Assembly: GCA_016195565.1 (NCBI GenBank)
Contig: JACPZK010000029.1
Coordinates: 1 to 64,000, forward strand
Direction: 5' to 3'
From: Nitrospirota bacterium
GTDB taxonomy: Bacteria > Nitrospirota > Thermodesulfovibrionia > Thermodesulfovibrionales > UBA1546
Length of the DNA: 64,000 nt
The translations under genes and the position numbers were made by a program. Numbering within the stretch: position 1 is the stretch's first letter; each line of letters opens with the position of its first letter. A model generated the notes under the pieces. It searched no databases. It was given only the letters and a program-made list of their open reading frames with translations, and was not told the DNA's origin. Positions 42,977-52,033 of this stretch are shown here, in pieces.

Positions 42977-45547
42977 CTATAGTTTATAATTCTCCTCCAG
43001 AAAATTCTCCGTATACCGCTTAACAGCGCTGTCATCATGAAGCAATGCATCCATTTGCCTTGTATAGGCAATGAGCCTTCCCAGCTGGTCAAGTATGTTC
43101 ACCATCTCGTCCCTTCCTATATTGGCGAGTCTTGCGATTATGAGATCGCCTTTAGTTTTTATACTAAAACCGTATTCCTTCAAAATATCCGCTATAAGCT
43201 GGATCCTTCTTGACCTCTTCGTGATATCTGTTGCGCCTCCGGCAAAGCGGAAGTATATGTGATTGTTCCTCTGATTCTCACTGCAATAGGAATCTATCAG
43301 ATTGAAATGATACCCGAATCTCAGACCCATATTCAGATATTCCTTCGATGCGATTGCGATGTGCTGGCTGCTGAAATTCGCACTCCCCGAGACTATATCA
43401 TCCATCCTCATCATGCTTGTAAAGAAATCCCCTACCTTTAGCGGGATAGGATCAGAATGCCATACCCCGGGATGCAGCATTCCTTTTATAATTGCCCTGA
43501 GCGGAATGGATGTAATCTCCTCGTATGTGGCATTTCTCTTGTCCGGCTTTATGTCCAGCCCTCCGCCAATGTCAATCACCACAATCCCTGTGGGTATCGG
43601 CAGGTCTAACTTCACAGGATGGCGGCCCTTTAATCCATACCTCGCACCCTCGACAAGTTCTGTAACAGCTTTTTCGTGTATAAATCTCAAGATGTCATGC
43701 ATGGTCTTACATCCCTCAATTGTAAAACTATCCATCATAGGGTCAACGAGATTCAAAGGTGAAATGTACCTGAGGATATAGCGTTTTTTACGGAATTCAT
43801 AGATGTCCTCCATGCGCCTGAAAGTTAAATCGGCATACTCAAGAAGTTCACCGATAATGCCTTCGTATATCACATTCTTTCCATCATCGTCTATATACAG
43901 TGTGATTTCCTGACCGTGTTTGAGAATACCGGTTGCATTCCCTGTATTAACGATTGTCGGGATTCTGAATTCCCTGCATAGAGATGCCATGTGGCTTGTG
44001 GGTGTCCCCGTATCAGTTACGATTGCAGATATATAAGGCATAACCTTAACAAAATTTGAGGAGTCATGTTTCGACACAAGGACAGCCGCTTTTGGAACTC
44101 TGTCCAATTCATCTGCCTGTTTTAAGATGAAGACCCTGCCGGCGGCAACGCCCTTCTGTATTGCGATACCTTTGTCCTTCATTAGCACTTTGTCATTGCG
44201 AGATGGAGGCGAAGCAATCTCTGTTGATTGCAAAGATTGCTTCGTTGCTTCGCTCCTCGCAATGACATCGCGTGTTTCTACCACCTTCAATGGTCTTGAT
44301 TGAAGGATGGATATCCTTCCACCCTTGTCAATTGCCCATTCAATATCCTGAGGTCCCCTGAAGTGTTTCTCTGTAAGCATTGCCAGTCTTGCAAGTTCCA
44401 AAACCTGTTCTTCGGAAAGACAGGGTTTGTCCCTTATTGCATCTGGAGTCTTAACCTTCTTTGTCCCTCCATCTTTTTGATTGATGATCATGGATTCCTT
44501 TCTGCCCGTTTTCTCATCAATTATTTCAGGAGTGAGTACCTTCCTTACCGCATAAAAATCTGCATCCACTTCACCCTCAACTATGGATCTACCGAGTCCC
44601 CATGTTGCATTTATTATCATGGCATCATCTCTGTGTGGATTGGTTGAATAAATAATTCCACTGGACACTGCATCCACCATAACCATACATCCGACTGCCA
44701 TTTTGAAATTGCTGATGTCATAGCCAAGTTGCTTCATATAAATCACTGCTTTTTCTGAAAACAGGCTGGCAATGACCTTCTTGTATGCCTCCTCAACAGC
44801 GCCGCCTTCCAAAGGCACATTCAAAACGGTCTCGAATTGTCCTGCAAAGGAAAACTCTCTGTCTTCTTCCTCTGCACTGCTCCTCACGGCAAGGAAACAG
44901 TCTCCTCCGCATCTCTTTCTTATCTCCTCAAGGGCTTTACCAATAGCAATCTCAAGGTCAGGTAGAATCTCTGAGTTGATAATTGAATCCTGCAATTCCT
45001 TGAGTTTTGATTCTGCTGTATTAACATCAATGGCATTTATGCTTTCTTGTAGATTATTGTGTTTTATAAATTCATCAAAGGCATGAGTTGTTACGGAAAA
45101 GGCTTCAGGCACATTGAGTTTCAGATAATTCTTTAACTCGGATAGGTTTGCGTTCTTGCCACCGACAACGGGATATTTATCCCACGGGATATTCTCATAG
45201 AAAATGACCATCTCATCTGTTGATTGGATTCTGCCGTTAAGCGCTCCTCTTATCTGCCCGTCAATGCGGTTGAATGTTTCATGCAGTTGTGAGTAACTAT
45301 TTTGTGTAAGCATGTCAAAGCCCTGCAGCGAATCTTTGACGGCAGCTGTCAACTCTGAATATGCTCCCTTAATGTAGTTGATGTCAAAGAGGTAATCTCC
45401 GCTGAGCTTTTCCCCCATATCGGTAATAATCTCCAGCGCCCTCGTGTTATTTTTAAGCACGTCCTTGAAGCGTTCAAAAAGAACATTAAAGGGCAGTCCC
45501 CTTTTATGTCCGAAAAGGGATTTTAAATCCTCTATAACCTTTATCAT
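42977..45547 (-). CDS. PEP synthase/PPDK-like protein with non-canonical C-terminal domain
   Basis: 856 aa. Residues ~1-105 are helical. Residues ~110-420 are the ATP-grasp PPDK/PEP-synthase N domain (KYPVVGGKNANLSELKNYL, AVRSSAEEEDREFSFAGQFE, DIEWAIDKGGRISILQSRPL). Residues ~450-570 are the phosphohistidine swivel domain with TSHMA in TDTGTPTSHMASLCREFRIP. The C-terminal ~280 residues (e.g. IVVIDIGGGLDIKP, GYHFNLIDSYCSENQRNNHI) do not resemble the PEP/pyruvate TIM barrel. It probably transfers phosphate from ATP to His, but the final acceptor is unknown. A 75-bp palindrome adds VIARSEATKQSLQ... (about residues 428-452) between the domains. Coupled to a receiver and a kinase gene. Confidence 0.82.
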   Translation of the reverse strand: MIKVIEDLKSLFGHKRGLPFNVLFERFKDVLKNNTRALEIITDMGEKLSGDYLFDINYIKGAYSELTAAVKDSLQGFDMLTQNSYSQLHETFNRIDGQIRGALNGRIQSTDEMVIFYENIPWDKYPVVGGKNANLSELKNYLKLNVPEAFSVTTHAFDEFIKHNNLQESINAIDVNTAESKLKELQDSIINSEILPDLEIAIGKALEEIRKRCGGDCFLAVRSSAEEEDREFSFAGQFETVLNVPLEGGAVEEAYKKVIASLFSEKAVIYMKQLGYDISNFKMAVGCMVMVDAVSSGIIYSTNPHRDDAMIINATWGLGRSIVEGEVDADFYAVRKVLTPEIIDEKTGRKESMIINQKDGGTKKVKTPDAIRDKPCLSEEQVLELARLAMLTEKHFRGPQDIEWAIDKGGRISILQSRPLKVVETRDVIARSEATKQSLQSTEIASPPSRNDKVLMKDKGIAIQKGVAAGRVFILKQADELDRVPKAAVLVSKHDSSNFVKVMPYISAIVTDTGTPTSHMASLCREFRIPTIVNTGNATGILKHGQEITLYIDDDGKNVIYEGIIGELLEYADLTFRRMEDIYEFRKKRYILRYISPLNLVDPMMDSFTIEGCKTMHDILRFIHEKAVTELVEGARYGLKGRHPVKLDLPIPTGIVVIDIGGGLDIKPDKRNATYEEITSIPLRAIIKGMLHPGVWHSDPIPLKVGDFFTSMMRMDDIVSGSANFSSQHIAIASKEYLNMGLRFGYHFNLIDSYCSENQRNNHIYFRFAGGATDITKRSRRIQLIADILKEYGFSIKTKGDLIIARLANIGRDEMVNILDQLGRLIAYTRQMDALLHDDSAVKRYTENFLEENYKL
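44192..44266. repeat. 75-bp palindromic element inside the PEP-synthase-like gene
   Basis: Outer arms GTCATTGCGAG / CTCGCAATGAC and inner GAAGCAATCT / AGATTGCTTC. The length is exactly 25 codons and the frame stays open across it. Same family as 713-789. Confidence 0.9.
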
Positions 45548-45915
45548 TTCTTCTTGCTCAATGCCCGCTGTATGGATGTCTTCAATTCCTTTATCTTCAC
45601 AGGCTTTGGGAAAAAATCATGCACCTTTCCCCTCAGCGCCTCTATAGCTGTATCAAGATTGGCAAAAGCAGTAATCATTATGACATCGGTTTCCGGATAC
45701 AAATTCTTTACAGTTCTTAAGACATCCATGCCGTCTATGCCCTTCATCTTGTAGTCTGTAACAACCACATCAAACCTTCCCTCTTTCAATCTCGCAAGGG
45801 CAGGTTCTGCATTCAGGAATGTCTCCACAATATAGCCTTCCTGTTCGAGGGACATCTTTGCCATATCGCAGACTATCTTTTCATCGTCTATAACCATAAC
45901 CCTATACTGGTTCAT
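45544..45915 (-). CDS. Single-domain response regulator
   Basis: 123 aa, a receiver domain only (phospho-Asp in VVVTDYKMKGIDGMDVL, conserved Lys in FFPKPVKIKEL). There is no output domain, so it probably acts by protein contact. It overlaps both neighbours by 4 bp: the kinase upstream and the PEP-synthase-like gene downstream. This strongly suggests a three-protein unit in which the receiver may control the phosphotransferase. Confidence 0.92.
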   Translation of the reverse strand: MNQYRVMVIDDEKIVCDMAKMSLEQEGYIVETFLNAEPALARLKEGRFDVVVTDYKMKGIDGMDVLRTVKNLYPETDVIMITAFANLDTAIEALRGKVHDFFPKPVKIKELKTSIQRALSKKK

Positions 45916-47342
45916 TTGACCTCCTCGCGGATTAGTGCATCGCCGACTTCAGTGTAAACAGGCAACTCTATGGTAAAGGTTGTGCCTTCGCCGATCCAGC
46001 TTTCGACCCTGATATCGCCCTTATGGTTTTTGATTATGCCGTAACTGACCGATAAACCGAGTCCTGTCCCGCCTTCCCCCTTTGTTGTGAAAAACGGATC
46101 GAAGACATGCGGCAGAAATTCCGGGGGTATCCCTTTCCCGTTATCCGTAACGTCAACCTCTACAAATCCCTTTCGAACTCCTTTCCGCGAGAATATGAAC
46201 AGACTGCCGCCGTGTGGCATTGCATGAAGCGCATTTGTGATGAGGTTTACAAGCACCTGCTGTATCTGATGCGCATCGATGAAAACAGACGGGAGCCCGT
46301 CTTCAAGGTTTGTCTTTGCATCGACGTTGGCGACATCTATCATGTTCTGCATAAGATTCAAAGTCTTCCGTACCACGACGTTGATGTCCGCCTGCTTCAG
46401 GTTAGCCTCTTTAGGCCGTGAGAAATCCAGCAGGTTCCTGACGATTTTTTTTATCCTTTCGGTCTCTGCATCAATCTTTTTCATGAAGTCGATTCTCTGA
46501 TCTTCCGTCAGGGACCGATAAAGCTCGTCGTATGTCTGGGCGATCATGGATATGTTGTTCAGGGGGTTGGTAAGTTCATGCGCCACGCCCGCGGTAAGGA
46601 CGCCGAGGGAGGCGAGTTTTTTTGATTGGATTATCTGTTCCTCGCGGTTTCTAAGTTCCTCAGACATGGTGTTAATAGCGCTGATAACCGAGCCGAACTC
46701 ATCCTTGCTCCTTATCCCCGGTATTGTCGCAAATTTGCCCTCGGTTATCGACGCCGCCAGAGTTTCTATCTTCTTTAGCGACTTCAGTATCCGCTGTGAA
46801 ATAAAATGGCTTACGGCTATTGCAAAGGCAAGCACAACCCAGAAAGAGGAAAACAGAATTTTCTTTGAACCCTCAATAATCTCGTTAACACGCTTCCTTT
46901 CAAGTTTCGTCATGGATTCTGAGAATTCCCTGAGTTTCTTGCCGGCGTCCCTGAGCCTCAGTTCCATCTGTACGTCCCTGTTATTGCCGTTCTGTCGGAC
47001 CTCACCGATCAATGCGGAATATCTATTCAGATGTGACTTCAGAGTATTAATATCTGCCTCTCCAATCGCCTTGACGATATCTGCTTTTACCTGCTCTATG
47101 GAAGCCGTGGTTTGATCTATCTTCTCTTTGATCTCGTCAAGCGCAGTCCTGTCATTATAAAGAAAGTAGTTCTTCTCGGAAAGTCGCATCTCCAGAAATG
47201 CCGTATTCATATCGTCGGCTATTTCGACAAACTTGAGCTTTGTAAGAATGAGATTCAGGTTCTGGAATGCAAAAAATCCTATCAGTAAAATCAGGGCGAC
47301 ATTAAAAATATTGTAAAGTATGATTTTTCGTTCTATCTTCAT
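45912..47342 (-). CDS. Membrane sensor histidine kinase (third, divergent)
   Basis: 476 aa. Two transmembrane helices (about 8-26 and 165-185), a helical periplasmic domain, HAMP, the His box GVAHELTNPLNNISMIAQT, and ATPase motifs NALHAM, DNGKGIP and GGTGLGLSVSY. It is more divergent than the 518-aa pair. Its partner is the single-domain receiver. Lies 3 bp after a TSUP gene. Confidence 0.94.
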   Translation of the reverse strand: MKIERKIILYNIFNVALILLIGFFAFQNLNLILTKLKFVEIADDMNTAFLEMRLSEKNYFLYNDRTALDEIKEKIDQTTASIEQVKADIVKAIGEADINTLKSHLNRYSALIGEVRQNGNNRDVQMELRLRDAGKKLREFSESMTKLERKRVNEIIEGSKKILFSSFWVVLAFAIAVSHFISQRILKSLKKIETLAASITEGKFATIPGIRSKDEFGSVISAINTMSEELRNREEQIIQSKKLASLGVLTAGVAHELTNPLNNISMIAQTYDELYRSLTEDQRIDFMKKIDAETERIKKIVRNLLDFSRPKEANLKQADINVVVRKTLNLMQNMIDVANVDAKTNLEDGLPSVFIDAHQIQQVLVNLITNALHAMPHGGSLFIFSRKGVRKGFVEVDVTDNGKGIPPEFLPHVFDPFFTTKGEGGTGLGLSVSYGIIKNHKGDIRVESWIGEGTTFTIELPVYTEVGDALIREEVK

Positions 47343-47345
47343 GCA

Positions 47346-48254
47346 TCAATTACCGCCTAAAAGTATGGACGGTCTCAGGACAAGCTGAAGGGTCATCTGA
47401 ACAGCCACCAAGAGGAGTATGAATGCAAGAAACAGTTTCAGATGTTCTCCCTTCAATTTCCTTCCAAAGACCACACCTATCTGGGTTCCGATTGTGGACC
47501 CCATGAGCAGGAGCACAGCAAGTATAAAGTCCACCGAATGGTTGGTATATGCCTGAAGAAAAGTGACCTCTATGGATGTAAATAAAATTATGAATAGACT
47601 TGTCCCTATCACAACGTGCAAGGGCATTCTCAACATATATACCATCACGGGAATCATCAGGAATCCGCCGCCAACACCCATTATGCCGGCCAAGATTCCT
47701 ACAACCACTCCGAGCAAGATGGGAACCAGCAGAGAATGACTAATGCCTGACTTTTCAAAATATGTCTGGAGCGGAAGGTTTTTAAGAAAAACCGCCAATC
47801 CTGACTCTTTTTCTACATGTTCTACGGCCATTTTTTTTCTCTTTAGCTTTGAAAGGGTTTCAGAGAGCATGTATATGCCCACGATCCCGAGTAAAAGCAC
47901 GTAGGTTACTTTTATCACAAAGTCCGCATTGCCCAGTATATTCAGGATGTTAAGGGCTTCTGCCCCTATAAACCCTCCAAAGAAACTTCCACCGAGAAGA
48001 CACCATCCCATCTTGAGATCCACATTGCCGAGCTTATGGTGTGCATAGGCGCCGGAGGTCGCCGACCCCACCATCATATTAGTACCTGTGGCGACAGAAA
48101 CAGTGGGTGATATGCCCAGCATCATAAGCAGCGGTGTAATTAACCATCCGCCGCCTACACCAAACAATCCGGTAAGTATTCCCACAATCAACCCAATCCC
48201 TATTGTGATAAGACTGTTGACGCTGGTTAAAGCAACGGGTAAGTAGAGATGCAT
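47346..48254 (-). CDS. TauE/SafE (TSUP) permease, copy 2
   Basis: 302 aa, eight transmembrane helices. The internal repeats are VGILTGLFGVGGGWLITPLLMMLG and VGILAGIMGVGGGFLMIPVMVYML. It is clearly paralogous to the TSUP at 50394-51311 (same length, and shared QAYTNHSVDFILAVLLLMGS region). It exports anions, perhaps sulfite or sulfur-containing organic acids. The substrate is not readable. Confidence 0.9.
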   Translation of the reverse strand: MHLYLPVALTSVNSLITIGIGLIVGILTGLFGVGGGWLITPLLMMLGISPTVSVATGTNMMVGSATSGAYAHHKLGNVDLKMGWCLLGGSFFGGFIGAEALNILNILGNADFVIKVTYVLLLGIVGIYMLSETLSKLKRKKMAVEHVEKESGLAVFLKNLPLQTYFEKSGISHSLLVPILLGVVVGILAGIMGVGGGFLMIPVMVYMLRMPLHVVIGTSLFIILFTSIEVTFLQAYTNHSVDFILAVLLLMGSTIGTQIGVVFGRKLKGEHLKLFLAFILLLVAVQMTLQLVLRPSILLGGN

Positions 48255-48278
48255 TATTTCCCTCCTGCAAGAATCTAA

Positions 48279-48704
48279 CTAATTATGACTGACCACCAAC
48301 ACAGGGCAGGGGGCATTGTGGATGACCTTTTCAATTGTATTGCCGCCGAAAATCTTTAACAGGCGCTTTTTCTTTTTCTGAGAGCCGAGAATAATGAGGT
48401 CGCATCTTTCCTCTTCAGCGACTTCTATAATATTTTTAGGCGCATCTCCTTCTTCAAGCCTCGTTTTGATGAGCGTTCTTTCAGCCTCCGCAATATCCTG
48501 AAACTCTGATACCGCTCTATTACCCCCGCTGTCAAGGACATCTCCGATATTCCTGATGCCGGTAAGGTTAAGCTCTCCCTCATTCGGAGGGATGACTTTA
48601 ACGACTGTCACCCAGCATTGCTCGTCTCCGGCAAGTTTCAGCCCCTCGGCAAGAACATTCTTTGATCCGTTTACCGCTATCAGTATTTTTCTATATCCTT
48701 TCAT
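48279..48704 (-). CDS. Universal stress protein, single domain
   Basis: 141 aa from the ATG at 48704 (MKGYRKILIAVNGSKN); the open frame extends to 48797 inside the neighbouring gene, but the Usp domain begins here. The G-x2-G-type ATP signature is degraded (LGSQKKKKRLLKIFGGNTIE), so ATP binding is doubtful. It ends NAPCPVLVVSHN. 5 bp after another Usp gene. Confidence 0.88.
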   Translation of the reverse strand: MKGYRKILIAVNGSKNVLAEGLKLAGDEQCWVTVVKVIPPNEGELNLTGIRNIGDVLDSGGNRAVSEFQDIAEAERTLIKTRLEEGDAPKNIIEVAEEERCDLIILGSQKKKKRLLKIFGGNTIEKVIHNAPCPVLVVSHN

Positions 48705-48709
48705 CTGTT

Positions 48710-49567
48710 TTATTTCACCGCAAGCACCGGACATTTGGCATTCATTATTACCCTTTCCGTTGTGCTCCCCATAATCGCCTTGCTCACCCCGCGCCATCCG
48801 TACGTTCCGATGACAATGAGGTCGTTTTTCAGGCCTGATGATACCTTGACTATCTCTTCAGAAGGGCTGCCCTCCCTGATTTCTGTTTTGACGGTAATGC
48901 CCTGCGCAGATGCAATAGACTGAGCGGTATTGAGTATCTTTTCCGCTTCCTGCATCATGCTTTTTCGTATTGATGAGGTCATGAAAAACTCCACCATCTC
49001 CTCATACCGGGGCATTGAATAGAGGACTGTAACCTCAGAAGAGTCTATTGCCGATAACTGACAGGCTCTTGTGAGTGCGGTCTTGCTGAATTCCGAGCCG
49101 TCAAAAGGGACGAGAATAGATTTATAGGTGCCTGTACATTCTGTGCATGGTTTCTTCACCACTAAGACATCAACTTTTGAATTCACTATCACCCGTGAGG
49201 TCACACTCCCCATAAGCAGCCTGTTGAGTCCCCGCCTGCCATATGTCCCCATGACGATGAGGTCTGCGTTCTTCCCTTCAGCAACATCAAGAATAACCTC
49301 AGGCGCTTCTCCTTCGCAGAGGAGCGAATCAGCTTCTATGCCGAACTCCGAAACTATTTTCTCTTTTGTCTCCTGACAGAGTTTCCCTCCGATTTTCAGG
49401 CGCTTCTCCTGCTGTTCCGGAGCAATGCCGAATTCTTCGGTATCGAAGAAGACAGCGCGGGCAAGGAATAGTTTTCCGCCGTGCCTTTTAACCCAATTAG
49501 CAGCCTCAATTAGCGCTGCCTTGCTGTATTTCGAATCGTCATAGCCGACTAATAGTGTTTTATACAT
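48710..49567 (-). CDS. Tandem-domain universal stress protein
   Basis: 285 aa, two Usp domains. Domain 1 starts YKTLLVGYDDSKYSKAALIE and has GTYGRRGLNRLLMGSVTSRV. Domain 2 starts YKSILVPFDGSEFS and has GTYGWRGVSKAIMGSTTERV. Both carry near-complete nucleotide-binding signatures. The CTEC pair between the domains (KKPCTECTGTY) could be redox-active. In the nine-gene operon. Confidence 0.92.
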   Translation of the reverse strand: MYKTLLVGYDDSKYSKAALIEAANWVKRHGGKLFLARAVFFDTEEFGIAPEQQEKRLKIGGKLCQETKEKIVSEFGIEADSLLCEGEAPEVILDVAEGKNADLIVMGTYGRRGLNRLLMGSVTSRVIVNSKVDVLVVKKPCTECTGTYKSILVPFDGSEFSKTALTRACQLSAIDSSEVTVLYSMPRYEEMVEFFMTSSIRKSMMQEAEKILNTAQSIASAQGITVKTEIREGSPSEEIVKVSSGLKNDLIVIGTYGWRGVSKAIMGSTTERVIMNAKCPVLAVK

Positions 49568-49569
49568 GA

Positions 49570-50394
49570 TTAATGCGCGCCTCCGCCTTTTCTGAAGACC
49601 ATGCCGACACCGAAGCCTGCACCCAGCGCCGCAACTATGGATATGATTCCGTATAAAACGCCGTTGTTTTTCGCCATACCTGCTAAACTCTTTACAATGC
49701 CTACCTGTTCTACAAGCACGCTTGATTGTGCAGTCTCAGCAACTTTCCCATTTTTTACTGCATACACAGTAACCGTATAAGTCCCAGGAGGCGCCTGATA
49801 AGGCCACTGGGTAAGGATGTAGTATTTCCTTTTTCCGCCCTCATGGCTGAATGATATTTTCCCTGAAGACATTGCGTAGAGTTTTGAATCCTCTTTAAAC
49901 TTCACAAACTCTTCAAACCATTTTGTTTTATCCGACTCATTGGCAACAGGGCTCATTCCCACATGTTTTTCGAGCGCAGGATACCCGATAACATACTTCT
50001 CCATTTCATCCTTGTTTAATATATCCTCGATTTTTTTAGTACTGTGAAGGGCATAGAAGTTCGGTACATGCTCAAGATTCAATGTCCCTACATTCATCCA
50101 CAAGAACCCTGCCGCTTTGCCTTTTTCCTTCATCACTTGATGCCCTTCCGGAGAGGTGATTTTAACGATTAGGTCAACATCCTGATTAGATATTCCGCTC
50201 GCACTTACCGTACTGCCATGATAGAAGAAGTCTATTGTGATATGGTCGTGATTTGCGTTAATCGTAAGTTCTGCCGATGCATTATCTGCAAATGTAAAAT
50301 TAAAAATTAAAAATTCAAAAATAAGGAATACCAAAATTTTGAATTTTGCACTTTGCATTTTGAATCTTGAATTTTGAATCTTGAATTTTTTCAT
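49570..50394 (-). CDS. TIGR02186-type membrane-anchored protein
   Basis: 274 aa. The N-terminus is built from heptamer repeats (KKFKIQNSRFKMQSAKFKI) followed by a hydrophobic signal core. A periplasmic beta-rich domain (DHITIDFFYHGSTVSASG, WMNVGTLNLEHVPNFYALHS) matches the Alph_Pro_TM/TIGR02186 family as I know it. A C-terminal transmembrane helix (GIISIVAALGAGFGVGMVF) completes it. These proteins commonly accompany TSUP permeases; here the start overlaps the TSUP stop behind GGAGG. Possibly an accessory subunit. Confidence 0.78.
   Translation of the reverse strand: MKKFKIQNSRFKMQSAKFKILVFLIFEFLIFNFTFADNASAELTINANHDHITIDFFYHGSTVSASGISNQDVDLIVKITSPEGHQVMKEKGKAAGFLWMNVGTLNLEHVPNFYALHSTKKIEDILNKDEMEKYVIGYPALEKHVGMSPVANESDKTKWFEEFVKFKEDSKLYAMSSGKISFSHEGGKRKYYILTQWPYQAPPGTYTVTVYAVKNGKVAETAQSSVLVEQVGIVKSLAGMAKNNGVLYGIISIVAALGAGFGVGMVFRKGGGAH
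50296..50394. repeat. Heptanucleotide arrays at the start of the TIGR02186-type gene
   Basis: Two arrays of AATTTTG/AATCTTG/AAATTAA-type 7-bp units lie at about 50296-50320 and 50338-50394. They encode the positively charged start and part of the hydrophobic signal core of the protein. Confidence 0.8.
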
Positions 50395-51311
50395 TAGTGT
50401 CCTCCAGCCTGAGACAAAAGCAGGGAAGGCGCCATAGTAAGTTCAAAGATTATCTTTACGGTAACAACAAGTACAATAACCGCAAGGATAATCTTGAGCT
50501 GCTCGCCTTTAAGCTTTCTTCCGAAAACAGCGCCGACCTGCGCCCCTATGGTAGAGCCAAGGAGTAAAAGCACTGCAAGCACGAAATCAACATTGTGGTT
50601 TGTGTATGCCTGAAGAAAGGTGACCTCTATACAATTAAAAAGAATCTGGAAAAGGCTCGTGCCTACGACAACGTGCATCGGCATCCTCAGAATATAGACC
50701 ATGACCGGCACCATCAGAAAGCCGCCGCCAACGCCCATGATAGCGGCAAGCACCCCAACAAAGCCTCCAAAGACAATCGGTATTAAAGCAGAATGGGTAA
50801 CTCCTGATTTTTCATAACGTGTCTTAAGCGGCAAAGACTTGAGTAAACGGGCAACGCCCGATTCTTTCTCGGATTTTGCGTCTTCAGCCTTGTTTTTCTT
50901 CATGCTCTGAATGCTCTCAACAAACATGTATGCTCCTGCAATGCCAAGCATCAGGACATAGGTCATTTTTATAACAAAGTCGGCATTCCCCATCTCCTTG
51001 AGTATCTTTATTGCCTGAACGCCAAAGAGACCGCCGATGAAACCGCCGATGAGTAAGTGAAAACCCATTTTAAAATCCACGTTGCCGACCTTCCAGTGGG
51101 CGTATGTGCCTGATGTGGAAGCGGCGACAATCTGGTTTGAGTCTGTAGCCGCTGCAACTGTTGCAGGAATGCCTAACATAATAAGGAGCGGGGTCATCAG
51201 AAAGCCGCCGCCAACACCAAACAGCCCTGATAGCAGACCTACCACCAATCCAAGCCCGATAGGGATGATAATGTTAATACTTGTTAATGCTACGGGTAAA
51301 TACAGATACAT
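50394..51311 (-). CDS. TauE/SafE (TSUP) permease, copy 3
   Basis: 305 aa, eight transmembrane helices. Repeats GLLSGLFGVGGGFLMTPLLIMLG and GVLAAIMGVGGGFLMVPVMVYIL. Close paralogue of copy 2, including the QAYTNHNVDFVLAVLLLLGS end region. Two TSUP paralogues in one operon may form a heteromer or handle two substrates. Followed directly by the TIGR02186-type gene. Confidence 0.9.
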   Translation of the reverse strand: MYLYLPVALTSINIIIPIGLGLVVGLLSGLFGVGGGFLMTPLLIMLGIPATVAAATDSNQIVAASTSGTYAHWKVGNVDFKMGFHLLIGGFIGGLFGVQAIKILKEMGNADFVIKMTYVLMLGIAGAYMFVESIQSMKKNKAEDAKSEKESGVARLLKSLPLKTRYEKSGVTHSALIPIVFGGFVGVLAAIMGVGGGFLMVPVMVYILRMPMHVVVGTSLFQILFNCIEVTFLQAYTNHNVDFVLAVLLLLGSTIGAQVGAVFGRKLKGEQLKIILAVIVLVVTVKIIFELTMAPSLLLSQAGGH

Positions 51312-51336
51312 TCAGACAACCTCCCTTTATTAAATT

Positions 51337-51810
51337 TCATGCGTGCTGCAATTCCTGTTTTGCTATAGTCACTACAGGCCGTGAAGCAGTTTTTACAAGT
51401 CTTTGCAGTTCTCTTGCAGACATATTTCCGTTTTTCGTAATGCTCGGGCTTAAAAGCACCATGTCAACAGCAGTTTTGTTCTTAAGAAAACCGCTTATAG
51501 CCCCGACAATGCCGTCTTGTGCTGTTTGCAGATTCGCCTCAATGCCCGATGTTTTACACTGATCAATCATGCGGTTTGATTGTCCTTCCGGATTTTCTCT
51601 CCGCATAACTTCCCTTGCAGTCTCATACTCGCTTTCCTCTGCAAAGGCTACAGCAGTCATGATGTCTTCGAACCTTTCTTCAAGCCTCTCCTTGTTGACC
51701 AGCAGTATCGTAATGCCGTCCTCAAGGGTCTGTGCGAGGTCAATTGCATAGGTCAAACCCTCATCACGATCCTCATTTTGATAGGTAACGAATAAAAGCT
51801 GTTTTTTCAC
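51337..51810 (-). CDS. UspA-like protein with FAEE...ETARE segment
   Basis: 157 aa. KQLLFVTYQNEDRDEGLTYA and the end VVTIAKQEL show a Usp-like frame without the ATP signature. The middle contains RFEDIMTAVAFAEESEYETA (then REVM), shared with 29676-29867 and 29885-30367. First gene of the nine-gene operon and directly downstream of a sigma-54-type promoter. Confidence 0.7.
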   Translation of the reverse strand: MKKQLLFVTYQNEDRDEGLTYAIDLAQTLEDGITILLVNKERLEERFEDIMTAVAFAEESEYETAREVMRRENPEGQSNRMIDQCKTSGIEANLQTAQDGIVGAISGFLKNKTAVDMVLLSPSITKNGNMSARELQRLVKTASRPVVTIAKQELQHA

Positions 51811-51848
51811 CGCGGCTCCCTCCTTCTATTGATTCTCGGGGATTATTA

Positions 51849-51864
51849 AGCATAAGGGATGCCA
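51849..51864 (-). promoter_or_regulatory. Sigma-54 (-24/-12) promoter of the nine-gene operon
   Basis: The minus strand reads TGGCAT-CCCTT-ATGCT, matching TGGCAC-N5-TTGCW with two mismatches and the correct GG/GC spacing. It lies about 39 bp before the UspA-like start and just downstream of a kinase/NtrC gene pair. Confidence 0.65.
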
Positions 51865-51910
51865 GATGTAACACTTTGATAAATAAGGATAAATTAATGA
51901 GGCAAATGAT

Positions 51911-52025
51911 TGTGTTTAGAATATGAACAGATGGGATGATGCAGATACTAAAAGATAACTCCTTGAATTAAAAAGATATTTCTGACAGGAATGGAAACGA
52001 GGCTATGTGTTTAGAATATGAACAG
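51911..52025. promoter_or_regulatory. Duplicated 20-bp activator site (putative NtrC-type enhancer)
   Basis: An identical 20-mer, TGTGTTTAGAATATGAACAG, occurs at 51911-51930 and 52006-52025, 95 bp apart (about nine helical turns). Each holds a TGTT-N9-AACA dyad. They lie about 50 and 145 bp upstream of the sigma-54 promoter, the usual range for enhancer sites. Binding by the regulator encoded next door (52034-53371) is inferred. Confidence 0.6.
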
Positions 52026-52033
52026 TGTAAACA

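Noticed and set aside
48704-48797. N-terminal extension of the Usp gene at 48279
   Set aside because: The extension runs antigenically through the end of the neighbouring Usp gene in another frame and has no domain; the ATG at 48704 starts the Usp fold.
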